A program made the translations under genes and the position numbers. DNA of 64,000 nt from Alsobacter soli (lineage in GTDB: Bacteria > Pseudomonadota > Alphaproteobacteria > Rhizobiales > Beijerinckiaceae): NCBI GenBank assembly GCA_945883115.1, contig CAMCXA010000002.1, forward strand, positions 38,232-102,231. The letters run 5' to 3'. The notes under the pieces are model-generated. The model saw only the letters and a program-made list of their open reading frames with translations, was not told the DNA's origin and did no database searches. This document shows positions 8,367 through 17,612 of this stretch, piece by piece. Numbering within the stretch: position 1 is the stretch's first letter; each line of letters begins with the position of its first letter.

Positions 8367-9371
8367 ATGGACAGATTGAGAATCGGGGTGATCGGGCTCG
8401 GATGGTTTGGCGAAATCCATTGCGACACGATTGTCGGCATTCCGAATCTGGAACTGGCCGCGCTCTGCACGCGGACGCCCGACCGGCTTGCGGAACTGGC
8501 GCAGAAATTCCATGTCGGCAAGACGTATCGGGATTATCGCGAGATGATTGCGGATCCGGATATTGATGCGGTTTCGATTGTGACGATGTGGGACCAGCAT
8601 ACGGAGCCGGCGATTGCGGCGCTTGATGCGGGCAAGCATGTGTTTCTCGAAAAGCCGATGGCGTCCACAGTGGCGGATTGCCGGAAAATCATCGCGGCGG
8701 CGAAGCGCTCGAAAGGTATTTTGCAGATCGGGCATATTTGCCGGTTCAATCCGCGCTACCGCATGGCGAAGCAGGCGATTGATGCGGGGCGGATCGGGAA
8801 GATTGTGGCGATGAGCTCGCGGCGGAATATTCCGGCGGCATGGACGCCTGAAATCCTGAACAAGATCGGGCCGATTGTGGGCGATGCCATCCATGATACC
8901 GACCTGATGTTGTGGTTCACGGGCGACAGGATTGTGAGCACCTATGCACAGACGGTGGATGTGCGGGGGCTGAAACATCCCGATATCGGACAGACCATGT
9001 ATCGCTTTGCGGGCGGGGCTTCGGCGACGCTCGAAACCGTGTGGTGCATGCCGGAGAAGACGCCGTTCGATATTGACGAGCGGATGTCGATTATCGGGAC
9101 GGAGGGCATCATCCATATCCAGGATACGTTCCCGAATCTCGGCATTGTCTCGATCGACAAATTACACAGCCCGGACACGACCTATTGGCCGTCATTCGAC
9201 GGTGTGCGCGGCGGGGCTTTGCGGGACGAATTCGCCTATTTCGCGGGATGCGCGCTGACGGGAACGACGCCCGCCATCGGGCGGCCCGAGGATGCGGCGG
9301 CGGCGCTCGAGGCGACATTGGCGGCAGAAGAATCGGCACGGACCGGAAACGTGATCAGGATTGGCGGATAA
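8367..9371 (+). CDS. Gfo/Idh/MocA family oxidoreductase (first copy)
   Basis: This 334-residue protein has the N-terminal Rossmann motif GVIGLGWFGEIH, the family EKP motif (FLEKPMA) and the C-terminal alpha/beta substrate domain. Family members oxidise sugars, inositols and sugar acids with bound NAD(P). ATG 8367 follows GAGGGGG, 10 bp after the SDR stop. The second family member lies 15 bp downstream, so two successive or alternative oxidations of a polyol or sugar-like substrate are likely. Confidence 0.88.
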   Translation: MDRLRIGVIGLGWFGEIHCDTIVGIPNLELAALCTRTPDRLAELAQKFHVGKTYRDYREMIADPDIDAVSIVTMWDQHTEPAIAALDAGKHVFLEKPMASTVADCRKIIAAAKRSKGILQIGHICRFNPRYRMAKQAIDAGRIGKIVAMSSRRNIPAAWTPEILNKIGPIVGDAIHDTDLMLWFTGDRIVSTYAQTVDVRGLKHPDIGQTMYRFAGGASATLETVWCMPEKTPFDIDERMSIIGTEGIIHIQDTFPNLGIVSIDKLHSPDTTYWPSFDGVRGGALRDEFAYFAGCALTGTTPAIGRPEDAAAALEATLAAEESARTGNVIRIGG

Positions 9372-9386
9372 AGCGGGGAGAGGACT

Positions 9387-10427
9387 ATGACGCAGAGAGT
9401 ACTTGTTGTCGGGTTGGGGAATATGGGCATGAGCCATGCGCTGGCCTATACGCGCATTCCGGGGTTCGAGGTGGTGGGTGTGTGCGAGCGGCGCATTGCC
9501 AACCGCAAAATGCCTGAGGCGCTGAAAGGCGCGCGGACATTCAGCAATTTCGATGAGGCACTCGCAACGCTGAAGCCGGATGTGGTGTCGATCAACACGC
9601 TGCCGGATACGCATGCGGATTTCGCGATCAAGGCGATGGAGGCGGGCGCGCATGTGTTTGTCGAAAAGCCGCTCGCGGATACGGCGGAGAATGCCGAAAA
9701 GGTGGTTGCGACAGCGCACCGGACGGGGAAGAAGCTCGTTGTGGGGTATATTCTGCGGCAGCATCCGTCCTGGGTGAAGTTTATCGAGATTGCGCGCGAG
9801 CTTGGCACGCCGCTGGTGTTCCGGATGAATTTGAACCAGCAATCGAATGGCGAGACGTGGGAATGGCACAAAAGGCTGATGGACAGTTTCCCGCCGATCG
9901 TCGATTGCGGGGTGCATTATGTCGATGTGATGTGCCAGATGACGAAGGCGAAGCCGATCAAGGTACATGCGATCGGGGCCCGGCTGACGGACGAGGTGCC
10001 GGTGAACAATTACGGCATGTTGCAGGTGATTTTCGATGATGGTTCGGTCGGCTGGTATGAAGCGGGCTGGGGGCCGATGATGAGCGAGACGGCGTTTTTC
10101 GTCAAAGATGTGATCGGGCCGAAAGGGTCGGTGTCGATTGTGATGGCGGAGACGGCGGGCGCGGTGAAATCGGATGACATCAACGCGCATACGAAGACGA
10201 ACCAGATTTTGTGGCACCATGCCGATATGTCGAAGCCGGACGAGCGGATCGACATGACGGACGAGCCGGACCATGACGGGCTGTGCGAGCGGGAGCAACG
10301 CTATCTGCTGAAGGCGATCAACGAGAATATCGATTTGACGGATCACATGAATGATGCGGTCAAGAGCCTGAAAATCGTGATTGCGGCAGACCGGTCGATC
10401 CATACCGGGCAGGTAGTTGATCTGTGA
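9387..10427 (+). CDS. Gfo/Idh/MocA family oxidoreductase (second copy)
   Basis: The 346-residue protein has the Rossmann motif VVGLGNMGMSHA and VEKPLAD, and a C-terminal substrate domain with the DCGVHYVDV motif that is common in this family (His as a probable catalytic residue). It starts at ATG 9387 after GGGGAGAGG. It is clearly divergent from the preceding copy, so it is a second enzyme rather than a recent duplicate. Confidence 0.88.
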   Translation: MTQRVLVVGLGNMGMSHALAYTRIPGFEVVGVCERRIANRKMPEALKGARTFSNFDEALATLKPDVVSINTLPDTHADFAIKAMEAGAHVFVEKPLADTAENAEKVVATAHRTGKKLVVGYILRQHPSWVKFIEIARELGTPLVFRMNLNQQSNGETWEWHKRLMDSFPPIVDCGVHYVDVMCQMTKAKPIKVHAIGARLTDEVPVNNYGMLQVIFDDGSVGWYEAGWGPMMSETAFFVKDVIGPKGSVSIVMAETAGAVKSDDINAHTKTNQILWHHADMSKPDERIDMTDEPDHDGLCEREQRYLLKAINENIDLTDHMNDAVKSLKIVIAADRSIHTGQVVDL

Positions 10428-10472
10428 GATAAGAAGCTGCCGGACGAGGTGGCCAAGGGGAAGGCAACGCGA

Positions 10473-11597
10473 ATGACACATGATCTTGTGCTGCGCGGCG
10501 GGCGCGTGATCGATCCCTCGCAGGGGATCGACGCAGTGATGGATGTTGCGTTTGATGGCGGGCATGTGGCGGCGCTCGGTCAGGGATTGAGCGGCACAGA
10601 AGTGATCGACGCCGCGGGGCGCATTGTGACGCCGGGGCTGATCGATCTGCATACGCATGTCTATTGGGGCGGCACGTCGCTCGGGGTCGACCCGTTGATC
10701 CTCGCGCGTGGCGGATGCACGACGCTTGTGGATACAGGGAGCGCGGGACCGGGCAATTATGCAGGCTTTCTCGAACATGTGATCCGCCCCTCGCCAGTCC
10801 GGATTATCGCCTATCTCAATATCTCGTTTGCGGGCATTTACGGGTTCTCGAAACGGATCATGGTGGGCGAGAGCGGCGATTTGAGGTTGATGGCGCCGGT
10901 TGACGCGGTGGAAGTGACGCGCGCGAACCGCGACACGATTGCGGGGATCAAGGTGCGGGTGGGGATGCACGCCTCGCAGAATTCGGGCACGATCCCGCTT
11001 GATATTGCGCGGCAGGTCGCCGACGAGGTGGGCGTGCCGATGATGGTGCATATCGACACGCCGCCGCCGACGCTGGAGGAGGTTTTGATCCGGATGCGGC
11101 CGGGCGATGTCTTGACGCATTGTTTCCGCCCGTTCCCGAACACGCCCGCGACGCCCGAGGGCGGCGTTTTGCCGGCGGTGCTGGAGGCGCGGAAGCGTGG
11201 CGTGATTTTTGATATCGGGCACGGCATGGGCTCGTTCTCGTTCAAGACTGCGCGGACCATGCTGGCCAACGGGTTCATGCCTGATTGCATTTCGAGCGAT
11301 GTGCACGCTTTGTGCATTGAGGGCCCGGCGTTTGACCTTTTGACGACCCTGTCGAAATTCATCTGCCTCGGCATGCCGCTGGGCGATGTGATCCGCACGG
11401 CGACGGAAAACCCCGCGCGGGCGTTGAAGCGGGGGGATCTCGGGACATTCCGCAAGGGTGCGGCTGGTGACGCCTCGATCCTGACGCTGGAAACGGGGCG
11501 GTTCGACCATGTTGATTCGACCGGCGAACATCTCGAAGGCAAAAAACGCCTGACGGCGCAGGGCGTGATCATCAGGGGCGCGGTGTTTGCGGCGTGA
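10473..11597 (+). CDS. Amidohydrolase/deacetylase-type metal-dependent hydrolase
   Basis: The 374-residue protein is an amidohydrolase-superfamily enzyme: the HxH metal site is in DLHTHVYW, a candidate bridging Lys in GIKVRVGMHA, metal His residues in MMVHID and LTHCFRP, and the catalytic Asp in SDVHAL. It resembles the dihydroorotase-like EF_0837/AHA_3915 group. ATG 10473 follows AAGGGGAAGG; an in-frame GTG at 10449 is less likely. As the last gene of the run, it probably cleaves a C-N or lactone bond of the imported compound. The substrate is unknown. Confidence 0.87.
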   Translation: MTHDLVLRGGRVIDPSQGIDAVMDVAFDGGHVAALGQGLSGTEVIDAAGRIVTPGLIDLHTHVYWGGTSLGVDPLILARGGCTTLVDTGSAGPGNYAGFLEHVIRPSPVRIIAYLNISFAGIYGFSKRIMVGESGDLRLMAPVDAVEVTRANRDTIAGIKVRVGMHASQNSGTIPLDIARQVADEVGVPMMVHIDTPPPTLEEVLIRMRPGDVLTHCFRPFPNTPATPEGGVLPAVLEARKRGVIFDIGHGMGSFSFKTARTMLANGFMPDCISSDVHALCIEGPAFDLLTTLSKFICLGMPLGDVIRTATENPARALKRGDLGTFRKGAAGDASILTLETGRFDHVDSTGEHLEGKKRLTAQGVIIRGAVFAA

Positions 11598-12018
11598 GTG
11601 TGGGCGGGTGACTTTAGGTGACGAGAAGGTGGCCCGGGGCTTTAAGGAGCCGTAACGCGCTCGTGAATTGACCGCGTTTCCGGGGCGGGAAGAAGGCAAT
11701 CATTTATCAAAACCGGCATTTGCCGAGCCATGAATTTATCAGTCAAGTTATTGAAATAATGAACTAATTATTTTCCATACCCTGTCGGGAAGGGATGCAG
11801 TCGTTCGTGATGCGGCCAATGCCCGGCACGACTTGGAGCATCGGCCCGTGGTATCTTTGGATTGCCTGTTGTGACCATACCCCAAGCATTGAAGCCGGAT
11901 ACCGATTGGGAGGGGCGTTAAAATTTACATAGGTGTTATTGATTACTTAATTTTTGTTGCTAGAATGTGTGTTGCTTCGAGCTAAAACTTAAACAAAATG
12001 GAACAGGAGACGCTCTGA
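11598..12018 (+). promoter_or_regulatory. Rhodopsin upstream region with sigma-70-type promoter
   Basis: This 421-bp gap contains no convincing gene. A good promoter lies at 11939-11966: -35 TTGATT (11939-11944), a 16-bp spacer and -10 TAGAAT (11961-11966), which predicts a start site about 45 bp before the rhodopsin ATG. The ribosome-binding site CAGGAG is at 12004-12009. The region from 11700 to 11900 is AT-rich in its first half, and I see nothing else in it. Confidence 0.55.
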
Positions 12019-12810
12019 ATGACCGCTATCAAAAATCCCATGACCCGTCTCGGGGTCGCAAGTTCCGCTGTTTTATTGGCCTTAGGGGGCGAAGCCTTCG
12101 CTGCATCTGAATTGAAGTCAGATGATTTCGTCGGTATCTCCTTCTGGCTGATTTCAATGGCCCTCATCGCCTCGACGGCTTTCTTCTTTCTGGAAACACA
12201 ACGCGTTGCTGGAAAGTGGAAAACCTCGCTGACCGTTTCGGGTCTGGTGACGTTAATTGCCGCCGTGCATTATTTCTACATGCGCGATGTTTGGGTCGCG
12301 ACAGGCTCGACGCCTACCGTGTACCGCTACATTGACTGGCTGATCACTGTGCCATTGTTGATGGTCGAGTTCTACTTGATCCTCTCGGCAATCACGAAAG
12401 TGCCAGTGGGCGTGTTCTGGCGTCTGATGATCGGTACGCTTGTCATGCTTGTTGCCGGTTATGTCGGCGAAGCAGGCTATGTCGGCGTATGGCCAGCCTT
12501 CATCGTTGGTATGATTGGTTGGGCGTACATCCTGTACGAAATCTTCCTCGGCGAAGCGGGCAAGATCAACGCCAGCCAGGCACCTGCATCGGTTCAGTCG
12601 GCGTTTAACTTGATGCGTCTGATTGTGACCTTCGGCTGGGCGATCTACCCGGTCGGTTACTTCTTCGGTTACCTGACAGGTGGCGATCCAGCGAGCAGCA
12701 TGAAGGCTCTCAACGTGATCTATAACTTGGCCGACGTTCTCAACAAGATTGCTTTTGGCGTGATCATCTGGTCGGTTGCCGTCAGCGAAACAGACAAGAC
12801 TGCCAAGTAA
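12019..12810 (+). CDS. Proteorhodopsin (light-driven proton pump, green-type)
   Basis: This 263-residue seven-helix opsin has a cleavable leader (about residues 1-28, ending EAFA). Aligned with green proteorhodopsin, the proton acceptor D97 is D106 (RYIDW), the donor E108 is E117 (VEFYL), the Schiff-base K231 is K243 (LNKIAFG), and H75 is H84. The tuning position 105 is Leu (L114), which in proteorhodopsins gives green absorption. Position F152, the carotenoid fenestration site, is Phe here (F161), so a xanthorhodopsin-type antenna is not expected. It has its own promoter and terminator, ahead of the retinal pathway genes. It should pump H+ outward in light. Confidence 0.97.
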   Translation: MTAIKNPMTRLGVASSAVLLALGGEAFAASELKSDDFVGISFWLISMALIASTAFFFLETQRVAGKWKTSLTVSGLVTLIAAVHYFYMRDVWVATGSTPTVYRYIDWLITVPLLMVEFYLILSAITKVPVGVFWRLMIGTLVMLVAGYVGEAGYVGVWPAFIVGMIGWAYILYEIFLGEAGKINASQAPASVQSAFNLMRLIVTFGWAIYPVGYFFGYLTGGDPASSMKALNVIYNLADVLNKIAFGVIIWSVAVSETDKTAK

Positions 12811-12822
12811 TTGTTCTGAATT

Positions 12823-12868
12823 AGACGACCTTCCATGCATTGTTATCGCGTCGAAGGTCGTCTTTTTT
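12823..12868 (+). terminator. Rho-independent terminator between proteorhodopsin and the crt operon
   Basis: An 11-bp perfect stem (AGACGACCTTC / GAAGGTCGTCT) with a 19-nt loop is followed by a T run. It starts 13 bp after the opsin stop codon. This makes the opsin message separable from the carotenoid operon and allows much higher opsin expression. Confidence 0.88.
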
Positions 12869-12970
12869 ATTTTTATCGATTTCTTTACTCTAGAAGCAGG
12901 TGATAGACTTACGCGGGATAGCTTTTGGTCAAAGCCTTAATCCGATACTGTTATCAATAATTTTGAGGCG

Positions 12971-13900
12971 ATGAGTGACATGAGAAACGTATCGCGTTCG
13001 CTGGATAACAGCCAATCCGAATTGCCCGATGCGATATCTTCTTTGATCGAACAGCGGATGTTGGAGTTGTTGGCTCCCGAAAATCCGGCCTTGCGTTTCT
13101 CCCACCTCGAAACTGAACACTCAAACGTTGTCGAAGCCGCGGTTTATCATCTGAGAACAGGTGGTCGACGCATGCGTGTCCAGCTCTGCATCCATGCGGG
13201 CCTGGCTGTCGGTCTGTCGACCGAGAATATTGTTTGCCTTGGTGCCGCCTGCGAACTCATCCACAACGCATCTCTCATTCATGATGATATTCAAGATCGT
13301 GACGAGTATCGTCGCGGCAAAAAGACCGTTTGGGCGTTGTATGGGCAAAGTATTGCGATCTGCGCAGGCGATCTTTATTTGTCGGCGGCTTATTTGTCGC
13401 TTGCGCGTTTTGAGCGACCTGAATTGGTCGGAAAGCTGATCCAAAAAATCCATGAACGGATCGCTCATGTCATACAGGGGCAGTGCGCGGATCTTGCTTT
13501 GAAGGACAAATTGTTAAACGATATCGAACTCTACGAACAGGTTGTGATTGCCAAATCGGGCGCGCTGATCGGGTTGCCGCTGGAACTGTGTCTCATTTCG
13601 GCCCAAATGTCGGAGTGGCTTCCGAAAACAGCAGCTGTCGTCGAACCGTTCTCGATCGGATATCAAATTCTGGATGACCTCAACGATTTGAAAGAAGATG
13701 TAGCGAGCGACAGCAAACAAAGATCGCTCAATGCCATTTTGGTCTTGGAGCAGCTTCAAGGAAGCGACGACCCGATCAAAACGGCGCGGCAGCTCGCCCG
13801 TGAAAAATTTCAACAGGCCGCAATGAGCGCCAAGATGTTGCCTAAGAATGTGGGGCATCAATTTGCCGAACTCGCCCTCTATATGGCGGATCAAGTCTGA
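12971..13900 (+). CDS. crtE: Geranylgeranyl diphosphate synthase
   Basis: This 309-residue polyprenyl synthase carries both Asp-rich magnesium sites: LIHDDIQDRDEY and LDDLNDLKED. It should condense IPP and allylic diphosphates to GGPP, the precursor of phytoene. It heads the pathway operon; crtI starts 15 bp downstream. The start is ambiguous between ATG 12971 and ATG 12980, because GAGG sits only 3 bp before the first. Context makes the C20 product much more likely than FPP. Confidence 0.92.
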   Translation: MSDMRNVSRSLDNSQSELPDAISSLIEQRMLELLAPENPALRFSHLETEHSNVVEAAVYHLRTGGRRMRVQLCIHAGLAVGLSTENIVCLGAACELIHNASLIHDDIQDRDEYRRGKKTVWALYGQSIAICAGDLYLSAAYLSLARFERPELVGKLIQKIHERIAHVIQGQCADLALKDKLLNDIELYEQVVIAKSGALIGLPLELCLISAQMSEWLPKTAAVVEPFSIGYQILDDLNDLKEDVASDSKQRSLNAILVLEQLQGSDDPIKTARQLAREKFQQAAMSAKMLPKNVGHQFAELALYMADQV

Positions 13901-13915
13901 CAAGCGGAGAATAGT

Positions 13916-15385
13916 GTGCACGTTGTTGTGATCGGCGCAGGGTTTGGTGGATTGGCATCAGCCCTGAGAATGCGTGCAAAGGGATATTCGGTTACCCTCA
14001 TTGACAGATGTGACCGGCCCGGTGGCCGGGCGCAGGTTTTTGAAAAAGACGGATTTCGGCATGATGCCGGACCAACTGTTATTACGGCGCCTTTTCTGAT
14101 TGAAGAATTGTTCGAGTTGTTCGGCGAAAAAATGAGCGACCATCTTCAGTTTATTGCGTTAAAGCCATGGTATCGTTTTGTTTTTTCGGATGGCGAACAT
14201 TTTGATTATGGCGGGAATCCGGAGGATACGGTGTCTGAAATCCGGCGGATCTCGCCGGATGATGTCGCCGGATATCAGCGGCTTTTAGCGCATTCGAAGC
14301 GACTGTTTGACATCGGGTTTACCAAGCTCTCCGCGCGACCGTTTGATAGTTTTCTCCTGATGCTGAAACAGGTGCCGACTTTGCTCAGGCTCAAAGCCTA
14401 TCGGACCGTCTGGCAATTTGTTTCCGCCCATCTCAAGCATGACAAGTTGAGAAGGGCCTTTTCGATCCAGCCTCTTCTAGTTGGCGGAAATCCGTTCGAT
14501 ACGACGAGTATTTACAGTCTGATCCATTTTCTCGAATACTCGTTTGGCGTGTTCTTTGCCAAAGGCGGGACGGGTGCGATTGTTGATGCTCTGGTTGGCT
14601 TGATGGAGCGGCACGGGGTCCGCTTGATGATGGGGCAGACTGTTTCGTCCCTGCACATCGAGAATGGCGCGGCGGTCGGCGTCCATCTCGAGGATGGAAA
14701 CTATATCAAAGCGGATATGATTGTCTCCAATGCCGATGCGCCCTATCTCTTCACATCGATGTTGCCGGATGTGAAACTTCCGTTGATGACACGGGCCAAA
14801 TTGGCGCAAGCGCATTATTCGATGGGGTTGTTTGTTTTATATTTCGGCACGAAGCGGACCTATGACGAGGTCGCGCATCATACGATTATTATGGGTGACA
14901 GTTATCAGGAGTTGCTGACGGATATTTTCCATCGAAAAGTGTTGAATGATGATGTTTCGCTCTATCTCCATCGCCCGACCGCGACGGACACGAGTTTTGC
15001 GCCACCAGGCTGTGATTCCTTTTATGTTCTGTGCCCTGTGCCTAATTTGAAGGCTGACATTGACTGGCAGCAAGAGGGCGAGAAGCTGCAAAACCAGATT
15101 ATCGCGACGCTCGGCAGAACCGTTTTGCCGGGGCTCGAAGAGACCATTGTGTCCAACTTTTTCATGACACCTGCGGACTTCAAGGATGATTATCGCAGCA
15201 TGTTCGGGGCGGGTTTTTCGATTGCGCCCTTGTTCCGCCAGTCGGCCTGGTTCCGCTTTCACAACAAGGCGGAAGGTGTGAAAAATCTTTATCTGGTAGG
15301 TGCCGGAACGCATCCGGGGGCGGGGCTGCCGGGCGTTCTCTCATCGGCAAAAGTGGTGGATGCTCTGGTGGAGCGATGTGATTAA
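13916..15385 (+). CDS. crtI: Phytoene desaturase (CrtI type)
   Basis: The 489-residue FAD enzyme starts with GTG at 13916. The N-terminus holds the dinucleotide fold VIGAGFGGLASALRM, and the C-terminus the CrtI-type motif GAGTHPGAGLPGVL. It should convert phytoene through four desaturations to lycopene at the membrane. It lies between crtE and crtB in the usual order of rhodopsin-linked carotenoid operons. Confidence 0.95.
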   Translation: MHVVVIGAGFGGLASALRMRAKGYSVTLIDRCDRPGGRAQVFEKDGFRHDAGPTVITAPFLIEELFELFGEKMSDHLQFIALKPWYRFVFSDGEHFDYGGNPEDTVSEIRRISPDDVAGYQRLLAHSKRLFDIGFTKLSARPFDSFLLMLKQVPTLLRLKAYRTVWQFVSAHLKHDKLRRAFSIQPLLVGGNPFDTTSIYSLIHFLEYSFGVFFAKGGTGAIVDALVGLMERHGVRLMMGQTVSSLHIENGAAVGVHLEDGNYIKADMIVSNADAPYLFTSMLPDVKLPLMTRAKLAQAHYSMGLFVLYFGTKRTYDEVAHHTIIMGDSYQELLTDIFHRKVLNDDVSLYLHRPTATDTSFAPPGCDSFYVLCPVPNLKADIDWQQEGEKLQNQIIATLGRTVLPGLEETIVSNFFMTPADFKDDYRSMFGAGFSIAPLFRQSAWFRFHNKAEGVKNLYLVGAGTHPGAGLPGVLSSAKVVDALVERCD

Positions 15386-15391
15386 TAGGGG

Positions 15392-15526
15392 ATGAGGCGG
15401 GTGGATCGCAGATGGTGTTCGAGGCGGCTTCGATGTGCTCTTGACGCTCCTTCGCCTTTTGTCCGGCCCTTTGATGAGACCTCGTTTCCGGAACTTGAAA
15501 ACGCTTTAGCGCTTGGGCAATCATGA
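15392..15526 (+). CDS. Possible 44-codon leader ORF between crtI and crtB
   Basis: An ATG at 15392 opens 44 codons, Arg-rich at the start and acidic at the end, whose TGA overlaps the crtB start (ATGA at 15523-15526). The overlap matches the coupling used elsewhere in this operon. However, only a poor ribosome-binding site precedes the ATG, and the peptide resembles nothing I know. It may be a coupling leader or the remnant of a longer crtB N-terminus. Confidence 0.25.
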   Translation: MRRVDRRWCSRRLRCALDAPSPFVRPFDETSFPELENALALGQS

Positions 15527-16458
15527 CGAGTTCTCGTGAAGATGAGTATGAGCGATCCGACCAATTGCTTGCGGCGAAGGGCAAGAGTTTTTATTGGGCG
15601 CGGTTTTTCCTGATCAAGAAATATGCGGTGCGTGCCACACGGCTCTATGGCTTTTGCCGATATATTGACGATGTCGCCGACGACTCTCCGACTGCTGACG
15701 GGGCGCGCGCTGAATTGGCGAGGATTGTCCGGGATTTGAAGGCCAACACATCGGATGATCCGCGTGTTCTTGATGCGCTGGCGCTCTTTCATGAATGCCA
15801 GATCGATCTCGTGATCCCGTTGGAGCTTATCGCGGGTGTTTTGAGCGATCTGGACCGGGTTCGTATTGATAACGAGGCGCATTTGCTGCGCTATTGTTAC
15901 AGGGTTGCTGGCACGGTCGGGTTGATGATGAGCGCGGCTTTGGATGTGAAGAACCCGACCGCTCTGTTTCATGCGATTGATCTCGGCATTGCCATGCAAC
16001 TCACCAATATTGCGCGGGATGTCAGGGAAGATGCCACGATGGATCGCCGGTATGTTCCGGCGGACTCGATCGGGGCCGTTGAGCCGGCATTGCTGGTGGA
16101 CCCAACGGAAGAGGTCAAAGGCAAGCTCGCTCGATCGGTTGAACACTTACTTCTTCTTGCAGACATGTATTATCGGAGTGGCAATGCGGGTCTGCCATTT
16201 CTGCCGTTTGGCGCGCGAACGGCGATCTTCATTGCAGGCCGGGTTTATCGCGAGATTGGATTGAAAATAGCCAGAAACCGTTTTGACGTATGGTCACAGC
16301 GCACGATGGTTCCGTTGCGGACGAAGGCGATCGTGTCGATCCTGATTCTGCTTTCCTTGCCGTTCCGGCCCGCTTTTTGGCAATATCGGAGCGTTCATGA
16401 TGCGCGACTTCACGCGCATTTGACGGATCTTCCCTTTACGCATTCGGGGGCCGCATGA
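15523..16458 (+). CDS. crtB: Phytoene synthase
   Basis: This 311-residue squalene/phytoene synthase has the two Asp-rich motifs, FCRYIDDVADD and LTNIARDVREDA, that bind the magnesium-diphosphate of two GGPP molecules. It forms phytoene, the substrate of the adjacent desaturase. Its stop overlaps the crtY start by 4 bp. The start at 15523 itself overlaps a small upstream ORF. Confidence 0.95.
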   Translation: MTSSREDEYERSDQLLAAKGKSFYWARFFLIKKYAVRATRLYGFCRYIDDVADDSPTADGARAELARIVRDLKANTSDDPRVLDALALFHECQIDLVIPLELIAGVLSDLDRVRIDNEAHLLRYCYRVAGTVGLMMSAALDVKNPTALFHAIDLGIAMQLTNIARDVREDATMDRRYVPADSIGAVEPALLVDPTEEVKGKLARSVEHLLLLADMYYRSGNAGLPFLPFGARTAIFIAGRVYREIGLKIARNRFDVWSQRTMVPLRTKAIVSILILLSLPFRPAFWQYRSVHDARLHAHLTDLPFTHSGAA

Positions 16459-17612
16459 CACCGAATATTTTACTCATTTTGGGGGGCGGTTGTGCGGGGT
16501 TGAGTTTGGCCATGAGGCTGGCCAAGGGTCCGATGCCTTATGAAAAGGTGATTATTATCGAAAAACGCGACGTTTACCAAAACGACCGCACATGGTGCTT
16601 CTGGAAACTTGATGATGCGCATTTTTCGCACTTGGCAGCGCGCGAATGGACGGCATTCAGGATTGCGAACGGTCAGTTGGAAACAATTGTGGACTGCGCG
16701 GCAACTCCGTATCAGATGATCCGGTCCGGTGATTTCTATGAATTTGCGCTTACCGCGATCAAACGATCACCCATAATTGAACTGCATCTCGGGCATGCGA
16801 TCACTAAGATCGTCAAAACATCGCAAGATGGCTGGGTTATCGAGACGGATCATGGTTCTTTTTCGGGGTCCGTGGTGATTGATACGAGGCCGGATGCGCC
16901 GGAGGATACGAAGCCTATTGTATGGCAATCGTTTTTCGGGCAGGAAATCATCTGTGAGGCCGGGGTCTTTGAGGCCGCTGTCCCGGACTTGATGAACTTT
17001 CTGCCGACGCACGATGATGGCGTGGCGTTTTCCTATATTTTGCCGTTTTCCGAGACTGAAGGTTTGCTTGAAACAACGGTTTTTGGCCCGGACATATTGA
17101 CCGTTGACGATTTGGCGGAGCGGCAAAATCGTCTCGTCAGCCGGATCACAAAGGGGCGCCGATTTGATGTGCGCCGGTCCGAATATGGGGCCTTGCCCAT
17201 GGGCGCGGTGCGTACCGAAATCGGGGCGGACTCCTATTTCAAGGTTGGTATCATGGCGGGCAGTCTTCGCCCGAGTACGGGGTATGCCTTCCAGAGAATT
17301 CAACGATGGGCCGAGGCGTGTGCGATCAGCATCCGGAAGGGATCAGGCCCGATCGGTCATGCACCGGACCCTTGGCGGATCCGGATGATGGATGATTTGT
17401 TTTTGAAAGTCATGCGCGATGCGCCTGAGCTTGGTGCGATGCTGTTTTATCAAATATTCAAAGATGTCCGCCCCGATAAAGTGATCCGGTTCTTGAGTGA
17501 TCAAGGAGAACAGAGCGATTGTTCAGCGATTATTTTTGCCTTGCCACCTTACCCGTTTTTGCGGATGCTTGCGAAAAGCGTGACAGGCCTGATCAAAGGT
17601 ACCCGAATATGA
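16455..17612 (+). CDS. crtY: Lycopene beta-cyclase
   Basis: The 385-residue flavoprotein begins with the dinucleotide motif LILGGGCAGLSLAMRL and has the lycopene-cyclase motif DRTWCFW near residue 48. It cyclises both ends of lycopene to give beta-carotene, the substrate of Blh. It is coupled by ATGA to crtB, and its own stop overlaps the blh start. Confidence 0.94.
   Translation: MTPNILLILGGGCAGLSLAMRLAKGPMPYEKVIIIEKRDVYQNDRTWCFWKLDDAHFSHLAAREWTAFRIANGQLETIVDCAATPYQMIRSGDFYEFALTAIKRSPIIELHLGHAITKIVKTSQDGWVIETDHGSFSGSVVIDTRPDAPEDTKPIVWQSFFGQEIICEAGVFEAAVPDLMNFLPTHDDGVAFSYILPFSETEGLLETTVFGPDILTVDDLAERQNRLVSRITKGRRFDVRRSEYGALPMGAVRTEIGADSYFKVGIMAGSLRPSTGYAFQRIQRWAEACAISIRKGSGPIGHAPDPWRIRMMDDLFLKVMRDAPELGAMLFYQIFKDVRPDKVIRFLSDQGEQSDCSAIIFALPPYPFLRMLAKSVTGLIKGTRI

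Noticed and set aside
9192..11699. 835-codon minus-strand ORF
   Set aside because: It is antisense to two Gfo/Idh genes and the amidohydrolase, all with clear motifs. Its product is very rich in Arg, His and Pro with no domain, a typical shadow of GC-biased third codon positions.
17519..17608. N-terminal extension of Blh
   Set aside because: It overlaps crtY out of frame. The ATG at 17609, overlapping the crtY stop, fits the operon's coupling pattern and the family length.
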